Positions 28,145 through 35,776 of a stretch of 64,000 nucleotides of DNA are shown here, one piece after another. Both the position numbers and the translations under genes were made by a program. The notes beneath the pieces were generated by a model. That model saw only the letters and a list, made by a program, of their open reading frames with translations, did not search any database and had not been told where the DNA came from. Each line of letters starts with the position of its first letter. The first letter of the stretch is position 1. This DNA comes from JASGCL01 sp965203915. Lineage in GTDB: Bacteria; Pseudomonadota; Alphaproteobacteria; JASGCL01. Location: positions 1,488,001 to 1,552,000 of the forward strand of contig OZ241918.1 in NCBI GenBank assembly GCA_965203915.1, given 5' to 3'.

Positions 28145-28357
28145 ATGCTATCAATATTTTTATAGGCGAGTTTTTTATGGCTGGCAATGACTTTCAACGG
28201 GATTTTCAGCGGGGTTTTAATAGGTTTTTTAATGGTTTTCTAATGGTTTTTTGGGATATCATTGATAGCCTATTTAAAAATGACTTGGCTTATAAAGGAT
28301 TTTTTGATAGATATTGCCCCATCCAAAAAACATCAACCTTTGCACCCACATAAAATA

Positions 28358-28957
28358 ATGGCAAAAAAAAATAGCAAACAAAGCATCCAGCAAAAAAATC
28401 CATCCTGGCATCGCCGTCCATTGCGTGGTGGCGAAGCTGTTTTGGAAAAATTCATATTTTTTAGCCGTTGGTTCCAAGCCCCCATTTATGTCGGGTTGGT
28501 CATTGCCTTGATTGTTTATACCATCCATTTTTTAAAAAAATTAGCCCATTTCATCTACCAAAGCTTCTCCGAGGGTTTGAGCGGATCCGACATCATGCTG
28601 ACCATTTTAAACATGGTTGATTCGGTGCTGATAGCCAACCTGCTGATTATTGTTATTATCGGCGGGTGGGATACTTTCGTTTCGCGTTTAGACCTGGAAA
28701 AAGAAAAAGACAACCCCGATTGGCTGTCGCATGTTAGCACCTGGGTATTAAAAACAAAATTGGCAACGGCGATGGTCAGCATCACCGGGGTGCATTTGTT
28801 AACCAGTTTTATAGAAGTAGAAAAAGTTGGTGACCGTGCTTTGATATGGCAAACGGTTATTCATATTGTGTTGCTCATCTCGGCCATTGCTGTTGCACTG
28901 ATCGCGCGCGCCTCCACCGATAAAGGCTCCACCAGCCACAAGGGCATCTATAAATAG
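28358..28957 (+). CDS. UPF0114 (YqhA-like) membrane protein
   Basis: A 199-residue inner membrane protein. Family hallmarks: EKFIFFSRWFQAPIYVGLVI, NMVDSVLIANLLIIVIIGGW, DTFVSRL, and KTKLATAMVSITGVHLL. Four membrane segments are visible. Function unknown. The ATG at 28358 begins MAKKNSKQS; the frame extends upstream to 28262 but that part is not family-like. Convergent with pdxH. Confidence 0.86.
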   Translation: MAKKNSKQSIQQKNPSWHRRPLRGGEAVLEKFIFFSRWFQAPIYVGLVIALIVYTIHFLKKLAHFIYQSFSEGLSGSDIMLTILNMVDSVLIANLLIIVIIGGWDTFVSRLDLEKEKDNPDWLSHVSTWVLKTKLATAMVSITGVHLLTSFIEVEKVGDRALIWQTVIHIVLLISAIAVALIARASTDKGSTSHKGIYK

Positions 28958-28981
28958 CACCACCCTGCAAAAAAAATAAAA

Positions 28982-29593
28982 TTAGGGAAACAAAATATTG
29001 ATTTCAAAACCGTTCCCAGATTTTGTAAAAACCAATCGGTCGTGCAGGCGGTGTGGTTTATCTTGCCAAAATTCTAACCGCTCCGCGCTGACGCGCCACC
29101 CCACCCAATAATCGGGGCGCGGGATTTTGCCCGTGGCTAGTTGCGCCGCAAATTTTTTTTGATAATGAGCAAAATTATTTTTTAAATCATCGGGCGTTGC
29201 CATGGGTCGCGATTGCGCCGACGCCCAGGCCCCAACCTGACTATCGATACCACGCGAATGAAAATAATCGTCTGATTCTTTATCGGTGACTTGCCTCACC
29301 CTGCCTTCTATCCTAATTTGACGGCGTAGTGACTTCCAATGGAATAACAACGCCGCCCGCGGGTTATCGGCCAGGGCCTTGCCTTTGTCGCTTTGCTGGT
29401 TGCTGAAAAAAACAAAACCCCGTTCTGAGAAATCTTTTAATAACACCATGCGGTTGGTAATACGCCCCGCCGCATCGACCGTGCTTAATGCCATGGCGTT
29501 TGGGTCGTTGGGTTCGCTGGTTTGCGCATCCGCAAACCATTCGGTAAAAAGCGTAAAAGGATTAATATTGCGTTGGGTGATACTTAATGTCAT
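28982..29593 (-). CDS. pdxH: Pyridoxamine 5'-phosphate oxidase
   Basis: A 203-residue FMN-dependent enzyme making pyridoxal phosphate. Seen: NAMALSTVDAAGRITNRMVL, FFSNQQSDKG, PRAALLFHWKSLRRQIRIEG, FHSRGIDSQVGAWAS, and the C-terminal PDYWVGWRVSAERLEFWQ plus RLHDRLVF. Divergent from fabI; pdxH, fabI and aroC are often close in alphaproteobacteria. Confidence 0.95.
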   Translation of the reverse strand: MTLSITQRNINPFTLFTEWFADAQTSEPNDPNAMALSTVDAAGRITNRMVLLKDFSERGFVFFSNQQSDKGKALADNPRAALLFHWKSLRRQIRIEGRVRQVTDKESDDYFHSRGIDSQVGAWASAQSRPMATPDDLKNNFAHYQKKFAAQLATGKIPRPDYWVGWRVSAERLEFWQDKPHRLHDRLVFTKSGNGFEINILFP

Positions 29594-29784
29594 AATGATT
29601 TTTTACATTAACACAAATTGTTTCAAGCTGGTTATCACTATTTTTTTGGTTATTTTTTATACCAGGATGATGGACCCATTATAACCAATGTCTGCTTGAA
29701 AAACAATTTTTTTACAGCTATAACAAATAAATTAAACATCGATTTTTACCAACCCAATCAATCTGATACAAAAAGGAAAAAACC

Positions 29785-30639
29785 ATGACAAGTCATACCA
29801 CCAACCACCAAGCCAGCAACATGAAATTAATGGCGGGCAAAAAGGGAATCATTTTGGGGGTTGCCAATGACAAATCAATTGCCTGGGGTATAGCCGAGGA
29901 ATTGCATAAGGCTGGGGCTACATTGGGTTTTACTTATCAAGGTGAAGTGTTGGAAAAACGGGTGCGCCCCCTGGCCGAATCCATCGGGTCAACATTTTTA
30001 GAACCATGCGATGTCACCAACGATGCCGATATTGATAGGTTGTTTGCAAAGGTCAAAGCAAAATTTGGCACGATAGATTTCCTGGTTCACGCCATTGCTT
30101 TTTCTGACAAGAATGAATTGACGGGTGAATATCTTGCCACGTCGCGCAAAAACTTTAGCAACAGTTTGGATATTTCTTGTTATTCTTTTACTGCCCTAGC
30201 GCAACGGGCTGACAAATTGATGCCGCACGGCGGGTCGCTTGTCACCTTGACCTATTATGGGGCGGAACGCGTTATGCCCCATTACAATGTCATGGGCGTG
30301 GCGAAGGCCGCGTTGGAGGCTTCGGTAAAATATTTGGCGATGGATATGGGCAAACGCAATATTCGCGTCAACGCCATTTCGGCGGGGCCCATCAAAACAT
30401 TGGCGGCGGCGGGCATCGGCGATTTCCGCTTCATGCTAAAATGGAATGAAATCAACAGCCCATTAAAACGCAATGTCACGACCGAGGATGTTGGCAAGAC
30501 GGCTTTGTATTTGTTATCCGACCTGTCGGCGGGGGTAAGCGGCGAAGTGTTGCATGTTGATGCGGGTTATCACATCACGGGCATGGCGCAAGATATGGAA
30601 AAAACCGCCGATTTGTTACAAGAATTTAAAAAGGGTTAG
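29785..30639 (+). CDS. fabI: Enoyl-[acyl-carrier-protein] reductase (NADH)
   Basis: A 284-residue enzyme for the last step of the fatty acid elongation cycle. GVANDKSIAWGIAEELHKAGA is the nucleotide-binding start, and the catalytic Tyr/Lys lie in YNVMGVAKAALEA. The C-terminus ends with GVSGEVLHVDAGYHITGM. A good ribosome site AAGGA precedes the ATG by eight bases. About 17 polar residues precede the fold. This is the target class of triclosan-type inhibitors. Confidence 0.95.
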   Translation: MTSHTTNHQASNMKLMAGKKGIILGVANDKSIAWGIAEELHKAGATLGFTYQGEVLEKRVRPLAESIGSTFLEPCDVTNDADIDRLFAKVKAKFGTIDFLVHAIAFSDKNELTGEYLATSRKNFSNSLDISCYSFTALAQRADKLMPHGGSLVTLTYYGAERVMPHYNVMGVAKAALEASVKYLAMDMGKRNIRVNAISAGPIKTLAAAGIGDFRFMLKWNEINSPLKRNVTTEDVGKTALYLLSDLSAGVSGEVLHVDAGYHITGMAQDMEKTADLLQEFKKG

Positions 30640-30717
30640 TTTCAATAAATAAAAAAATCTGTCGGTGGTATTGATGGCATTATATTCGAATCTATAGTAA
30701 AATAAACATATAGATTC

Positions 30718-31809
30718 ATGACAAATTCTTTTGGTCGATTATTTCGTTTTAGCACGTTTGGTGAAAGCCACGGCGCCATGATGGGTGCCGTGATAGACGG
30801 CTGCCCCCCCAACCTGAAAATCAATGCCGTCAATATTCAACAATGGTTGGATAGGCGTAAGCCAGGCCAAAACAAATTCACCAGCCAACGGCAGGAGGGT
30901 GACCAGGTAAAGATTGTTTCAGGAATTTTGGAAGACCAATCGGTTATCAAAACCACGGGCACGCCCATTGGTTTGATTATAGAAAACCAAGACCAACGCA
31001 GCAAAGATTACAGCGACATTGCAAAAAAATTTCGCCCTGGGCATGGCGATTATGCCTATCAAAAAAAATATGGCATTCGTGATTACCGCGGGGGCGGGCG
31101 TGCATCGGCACGGGAAACGGCGATGCGCGTCGCGGTGGGGGCGGTGGCCGACCAAATGTTACAACAATTGTTGGGCGATGGATATAAAATCGACGCTGGC
31201 TTGATACAAATGGGCCAGCATAAAATAAATGAAAAAAATGTGGATTGGGACACAGTATGGGACAACGAATTTTATACCCCCGACCAAAAAATAATTCCTA
31301 CCTTCGCCGATTACTTGGGCGACATTCGCAAAAACGGGTCGTCGGTTGGCGGCATAATAAGGGTGGTGGCGCGTGGCATACCCGTGGGTTTGGGTGCGCC
31401 GATGTATGGTAAATTATCGGCCGATTTGGCATCGGCCATGATGTCTATCAACGCGGTTAAGGCGGTGGAAATTGGCGACGGCATGGCGGTGGCGACGATG
31501 GAAGGCCCCGACAACAATGACGCGATGCAGATGAAAAATGATAAGGTTGAATTTTTATCCAACCATGCGGGCGGCATATTGGCGGGCATTAGCACGGGGC
31601 AAGATATTGTGATGCAAATCGGCATCAAACCAACCAGCAGTATTTTGGTGCCGCAACAAACCATCACCGACGACGGCGACAACACAGAAATCATAACCAA
31701 GGGTCGACACGACCCATGCGTTGCCATTCGCGCCGTGCCCATTGTGATGAGCATGATGGCCATCACCCTGCTGGATCATTTGCTACTGCATAGGGGGCAG
31801 TGTGGCTAG
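30718..31809 (+). CDS. aroC: Chorismate synthase
   Basis: A 363-residue FMN-dependent last enzyme of the shikimate pathway. Signatures: FSTFGESHGAMMGAVIDGCPP, DQRSKDY, RPGHGDYAYQKKYGIRDYRGG, RASARETAMRVAVGA, and the C-terminal RHDPCVAIRAVPIV. Normal length. It overlaps the last four bases of the small gene on the opposite strand. Confidence 0.96.
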   Translation: MTNSFGRLFRFSTFGESHGAMMGAVIDGCPPNLKINAVNIQQWLDRRKPGQNKFTSQRQEGDQVKIVSGILEDQSVIKTTGTPIGLIIENQDQRSKDYSDIAKKFRPGHGDYAYQKKYGIRDYRGGGRASARETAMRVAVGAVADQMLQQLLGDGYKIDAGLIQMGQHKINEKNVDWDTVWDNEFYTPDQKIIPTFADYLGDIRKNGSSVGGIIRVVARGIPVGLGAPMYGKLSADLASAMMSINAVKAVEIGDGMAVATMEGPDNNDAMQMKNDKVEFLSNHAGGILAGISTGQDIVMQIGIKPTSSILVPQQTITDDGDNTEIITKGRHDPCVAIRAVPIVMSMMAITLLDHLLLHRGQCG

Positions 31810-31961
31810 GTTCTTTTTGTTGGCGGCGGCGGTGGAGGCCTGTTGTCAACCGCTTGTGGAGCACGAATTCCATAGTCGCCTATGCGAACATCGCGTATAA
31901 TATTAGGGTTATATTGATTGTTAGGTTCAGGAACTCTGCTATTATCTTGTCTTTGTGTCAT
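31806..31961 (-). CDS. Small proline-rich protein of unknown function (51 residues)
   Basis: A short frame running MTQRQDNSRVPEPNNQYNPN, then a middle RDVRIGDYGIRAPQ and a tail of six prolines (PPPPPPTKRT). AAGGAAAGG lies nine to seventeen bases before the ATG, a strong ribosome site. It is transcribed in the same direction as, and 50 bases downstream of, the AT-rich membrane protein gene at 32012-32665, so the two probably form an operon. No function is known to me; the size and Pro tail suggest an intracellular adaptor or accessory peptide. Confidence 0.6.
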   Translation of the reverse strand: MTQRQDNSRVPEPNNQYNPNIIRDVRIGDYGIRAPQAVDNRPPPPPPTKRT

Positions 31962-32011
31962 GATTATACCTTTCCTTACATATAATTATTTTATCATTTA
32001 TAATAAAAAAG

Positions 32012-32665
32012 TCAATTGTTATTCTTAGCAGGGTAAGCTTCTATAAATTCAACAGATTTAATCCCAGATAAAAATATTCCCGCTGTGTGCTGTATTTTTT
32101 TTCCTGTAAAAACATAATAACCGCTCTTTGTTTTTTTAATTTCCCACTGTTCTGAAAGGTAAATTTCTTTAGGCAGCCGCCCTTCAGAAACTATTCCAGT
32201 ATTAATCAACAATCCTCCATATTTTTCATCATTATCAAGTGTAATAATGCAATATTTGGGGGTGCTAAATAGTTTAAAAGCATAATCCCAAATATGTTCT
32301 TTAGGGTAGCCAAAATACTTTAAAAAATATTTTGTTTTTCTTAATTTATAAAACAATCCAGTCAATATTAACGGCAACACAACAAAGCCAAGAAAATAAT
32401 AAAGGATACTAATTATTGCTTCGTCGTTAGTAATAGTAATTGCAAATATTTTTGTAATTACTATAGCAAGAAAATTATTAACCACACTCCAAAACAAATA
32501 ATCAATGCGAAAACCACTAGACTGGCTACGCGCGCTACCCGTCAAAATCTCGAAGAATTTAATGCAAATAAAACCCGGCATAATAAAAGCCATGACAAAA
32601 AACACAGCATCCTTATTATTTAATAAAGATTGTAAAAAATTGGCAGGATTGAATAATTCAAACAT
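32012..32665 (-). CDS. AT-rich membrane protein resembling the DUF6338 group
   Basis: A 217-residue protein: AVFFVMAFIMPGFICIKFFEI opens a first membrane segment, two further hydrophobic segments follow (to about residue 115), then a cytosolic C-terminal domain with ITLDNDEKYGGLLINTGIVS and LPKEIYLSEQWEI. This layout (N-terminal membrane part, PGF motif, small beta-rich tail with GG and IYL.E.W) recalls DUF6338 proteins; assignment is tentative. The ATG at 32665 follows AGGGA; an in-frame ATG exists at 32746. Base composition is clearly more AT-rich than aroC and pntAA, suggesting transfer. Confidence 0.65.
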   Translation of the reverse strand: MFELFNPANFLQSLLNNKDAVFFVMAFIMPGFICIKFFEILTGSARSQSSGFRIDYLFWSVVNNFLAIVITKIFAITITNDEAIISILYYFLGFVVLPLILTGLFYKLRKTKYFLKYFGYPKEHIWDYAFKLFSTPKYCIITLDNDEKYGGLLINTGIVSEGRLPKEIYLSEQWEIKKTKSGYYVFTGKKIQHTAGIFLSGIKSVEFIEAYPAKNNN

Positions 32666-32800
32666 TGTCCCTATTAAAATATTATTAAATATGATAATTT
32701 TTAAGTTATTTTTCCACTCACCATAAACAATTTTAAATTGCCCCACAACATAAAATAATAAAATAATTGCAAAAAAGATTTAATTTGCTAAAGTCGTATC

Positions 32801-33931
32801 ATGAAATTGGTCGCCCTTAATAACACCGCCGATGGTATCGAAACCCGGGTTGCCGCCACCCCCGATACGCTTAAAATCCTGAAGGAAAAAAATAACCTGA
32901 CGGTTATGGTGGTCAAAAACGCGGGTTTAGCATCGGGCTTTGCCGACAGCGATTATAAGAATATCGGGGCGGAAATTATCGCCGACAACAACACCGCCCT
33001 AAGCATGGGCGATATTATTGTCAGCATTGCCACCCCCACCCCCGACATGATAAAAAAAATCAAGGCGGGGGCGTGGTTGTTGGCACCGCTTAATGCTAGG
33101 CAAGATAAAAAATTATTGGCAACCATCGCCGAACAAAAAATCACCGCCTTTGCCCTGGAAATGATTCCGCGTATTTCGCGCGCCCAAAATATGGATATTT
33201 TATCGTCGCAATCAAATTTGGCGGGTTATCGCGCCGTGTTGTTGGCGTTGGATTATTATGGCCAAGCCGTGCCGATGATGATGACCGCCGCGGGAACATT
33301 AAAACCCGCCAAGTTTTTAATCATGGGGGTTGGCGTCGCGGGGTTGCAAGCCATCGCCACCGCCAAACGATTGGGTGGGGTTGTTATGGCAACCGATGTA
33401 AGGCCCGACACCAAAGAACAGGTGGAAAGTTTGGGCGGACAATTTTTGGCGGTGATGGATAAAGAATTTAAAAATGCTCAAACCGCGGGTGGTTATGCCA
33501 AACCCATGTCGGCGGCTTATCAAAAAAAACAGCAAGAACTTATCACCGCTACCCTGCCCGATATAAATATCGTTATCACCACCGCCCTTATTCCTGGGCG
33601 CGCCGCGCCCCAATTGCTAACCGCCGACATGGTAAAAAAATTACCCATGGGGGCCGTAATTGTTGACATGGCGGTGGAGGCAGGTGGCAATGTCGCGGGC
33701 AGCAGCATGAATAAAACAATTCAAACCGAATCGGGGGTGCAAATTGTGCCTGGCGCAAACTTGGCAAGCCGTTTGCCCCGTTCGGCGTCGTCGCTGTTTG
33801 CAAAAAACATTGTTAATTTCATTGGTAATTTATGGCATCAGGAAGAAAAAAAATTGGTAGTAAAAATGGAAGATGATATTGTCAAAGGATCGCTGGTAAC
33901 CCACGATGGAAAAATTCTGTTGCAACCATAA
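32801..33931 (+). CDS. pntAA: NAD(P) transhydrogenase subunit alpha part 1
   Basis: A 376-residue NAD(H)-binding domain I. Seen: ETRVAATPDTLKILKE at the start, RISRAQNMDILSSQSNLAGY (signature), the Rossmann glycines in IMGVGVAGLQAIATAKRLG, DVRPDTKEQVESLGGQF, and DMAVEAGGNVAGS. The three-gene split form (AA, AB, B) is typical of alphaproteobacteria. The complex couples proton import to NADPH formation. Confidence 0.95.
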   Translation: MKLVALNNTADGIETRVAATPDTLKILKEKNNLTVMVVKNAGLASGFADSDYKNIGAEIIADNNTALSMGDIIVSIATPTPDMIKKIKAGAWLLAPLNARQDKKLLATIAEQKITAFALEMIPRISRAQNMDILSSQSNLAGYRAVLLALDYYGQAVPMMMTAAGTLKPAKFLIMGVGVAGLQAIATAKRLGGVVMATDVRPDTKEQVESLGGQFLAVMDKEFKNAQTAGGYAKPMSAAYQKKQQELITATLPDINIVITTALIPGRAAPQLLTADMVKKLPMGAVIVDMAVEAGGNVAGSSMNKTIQTESGVQIVPGANLASRLPRSASSLFAKNIVNFIGNLWHQEEKKLVVKMEDDIVKGSLVTHDGKILLQP

Positions 33932-33953
33932 TATAAAAAAAAGGAAACCCACC

Positions 33954-34322
33954 ATGCCAACCACCTATCATTATTTATTAGCCAGCGCGGGTATCGCGGG
34001 GGGCTTCAGCCATTTTTTTGTATTGTTGATGGCTTTTGTGCTGGCCTGCTTCATTGGTTATTTTGTGGTGTGGTCGGTGACGCCCGCGCTTCATTCACCC
34101 TTGATGGGGGTGACCAACGCCATTTCGTCGGTCATTATTGTCGGGGCTATTTTGGCATTGGTCGGCAATGACGCTGAATTTTCGGCCAACAAATTGTTTG
34201 GTGCGGCGGCGGTGGTGTTGGCCGCCATTAATATTGTGGGTGGGTTTTTGGTAACCCACCGTATGCTCGCCATGTTTCAAAAAAAGAAAATCGATAATAA
34301 AAAAACCAAAGGAAAAAAATAA
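33954..34322 (+). CDS. pntAB: NAD(P) transhydrogenase subunit alpha part 2
   Basis: A 122-residue membrane subunit with three to four helices: FSHFFVLLMAFVLACFIGYFV, the HSPLMGVTNAISSVIIVGAI motif, and ANKLFGAAAVVLAAINIVGG ending in VTHRMLAMF. AAGGAAA seven bases before the ATG decides the start. It abuts pntB without a gap (TAA directly followed by ATG). Confidence 0.95.
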   Translation: MPTTYHYLLASAGIAGGFSHFFVLLMAFVLACFIGYFVVWSVTPALHSPLMGVTNAISSVIIVGAILALVGNDAEFSANKLFGAAAVVLAAINIVGGFLVTHRMLAMFQKKKIDNKKTKGKK

Positions 34323-35723
34323 ATGTCCACCACCGCCTTGGCCCCCTACGCTTATTTGTTATCTTCGGTGTTATTTATTTTAGCATTGAAGGGTTTGTCG
34401 CACCCCGACAGTTCGCGCCGCGGCAATCTTTTCGGGATTATTGGTATAACGCTGGCCATCGCCACCACCCTCAGCCTCCTGCCCCTCTCTACCCTATTAT
34501 GGTTTGTGCCATTGTTTTCATTGGGCGGCATCATCGGCGGCGTGCTTGCGAAGCGCATCAACATGACCGCCCTGCCCCAATTGGTGGCGGCATTTCACAG
34601 CCTGGTCGGGTTGTCGGCGGTGTTTGTTGCGGCGGCGGCTTTCTATCGCCCTGAAAATTTGGGCATTGAATTAAGCGATGGTCATATCCCCGTGGGCAAT
34701 TTGGTTGAAATGGGTGTGGGCGGTATTATTGGGGCTATTACTTTTTCGGGTTCGGTGATTGCATTTGGCAAGTTGCAGGGTTTGTTGTCGGGCAACCCCG
34801 TGAAGTTTTTTGGCCAACAATTTCTCAATCTTTTGCTGGCCTTATTACTGGTTGCGGGCATGGTGGTGTTTTGCCAAACGGTTGACCCGTTATATTTTTG
34901 GGGTTTGATGGCCATTGCCTTCTTGCTTGGCTTTTTGCTTATCATTCCCATCGGCGGGGCCGACATGCCCGTTGTGGTGTCGATGCTCAACAGCTATTCG
35001 GGCTGGGCGGCGTCGGGCATTGGTTTTACCCTGGGCAATGTTGCGCTTATCATCACGGGGGCGTTGGTTGGGTCGTCGGGTGCCATTCTGTCTTACATCA
35101 TGTGCAAGGGGATGAACCGTTCGATATTCAATGTTATCTTCGGCGGGTTAAAGGATTCGGGCGGCGGCGCCAAAAAAGCCAGCGGACCGCAAAAACCCGT
35201 GAAGCAGGGTTCGGGCGACGATGCGGCTTTCCTTATGCAAAATGCTTCATCGGTTATTATTGTTCCTGGCTATGGCATGGCGGTCAGCCAAGCCCAACAT
35301 GCGCTGAAAGAAATGGCCGATATGTTAAAGAAAAAAGGCGTGATGGTGCGCTACGCCATTCACCCCGTGGCGGGCCGTATGCCAGGGCATATGAATGTTC
35401 TGCTGGCGGAGGCTTCGGTTTCCTATGACGATGTGTTAGAATGTGAAGACATCAATCGCGATTTCGCCACCACCGACGTGGCGTTTGTCATCGGCGCGAA
35501 CGACGTTACCAACCCGTCCGCCAAAACCGACCCGCAAAGCCCCATTTACGGCATGCCGATATTGGATGTTGAAAAAGCAGGCACCGTGTTATTTATCAAA
35601 CGCTCGATGGGGGCGGGTTACGCGGGGGTAGAAAACCCATTATTTTTTAAAGACAACACCATGATGCTGTTTGGCGACGCCAAAGCCGTTGTCGAAAAAA
35701 TTATCAAAGCGTTGGAGCATTAA
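34323..35723 (+). CDS. pntB: NAD(P) transhydrogenase subunit beta
   Basis: A 466-residue subunit: nine or so membrane helices (LPQLVAAFHSLVGLSAVFVA, GADMPVVVSMLNSYSGWAAS), then the NADP-binding domain III with VIIVPGYGMAVSQAQHALKE, AIHPVAGRMPGHMNVLLAEA, and the VIGANDVTNPSA and MGAGYAGVENPLF loops. Completes the pnt operon. Confidence 0.96.
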   Translation: MSTTALAPYAYLLSSVLFILALKGLSHPDSSRRGNLFGIIGITLAIATTLSLLPLSTLLWFVPLFSLGGIIGGVLAKRINMTALPQLVAAFHSLVGLSAVFVAAAAFYRPENLGIELSDGHIPVGNLVEMGVGGIIGAITFSGSVIAFGKLQGLLSGNPVKFFGQQFLNLLLALLLVAGMVVFCQTVDPLYFWGLMAIAFLLGFLLIIPIGGADMPVVVSMLNSYSGWAASGIGFTLGNVALIITGALVGSSGAILSYIMCKGMNRSIFNVIFGGLKDSGGGAKKASGPQKPVKQGSGDDAAFLMQNASSVIIVPGYGMAVSQAQHALKEMADMLKKKGVMVRYAIHPVAGRMPGHMNVLLAEASVSYDDVLECEDINRDFATTDVAFVIGANDVTNPSAKTDPQSPIYGMPILDVEKAGTVLFIKRSMGAGYAGVENPLFFKDNTMMLFGDAKAVVEKIIKALEH

Positions 35724-35776
35724 ACCCCGCTGGCTTTGATGATGACGCCAAAGCCGCAGGCGTAAAAAAATGGCTA

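Noticed and set aside
31800..31985. A rightward 61-codon frame after aroC
   Set aside because: The opposite strand has a short frame with a strong ribosome site and sensible composition; the rightward one has neither.
35724..35776. Terminator between pntB and clpB (GGCTTTG … CAAAGCC)
   Set aside because: A seven-base stem is present but no T-run follows it in either direction, so I did not call it.
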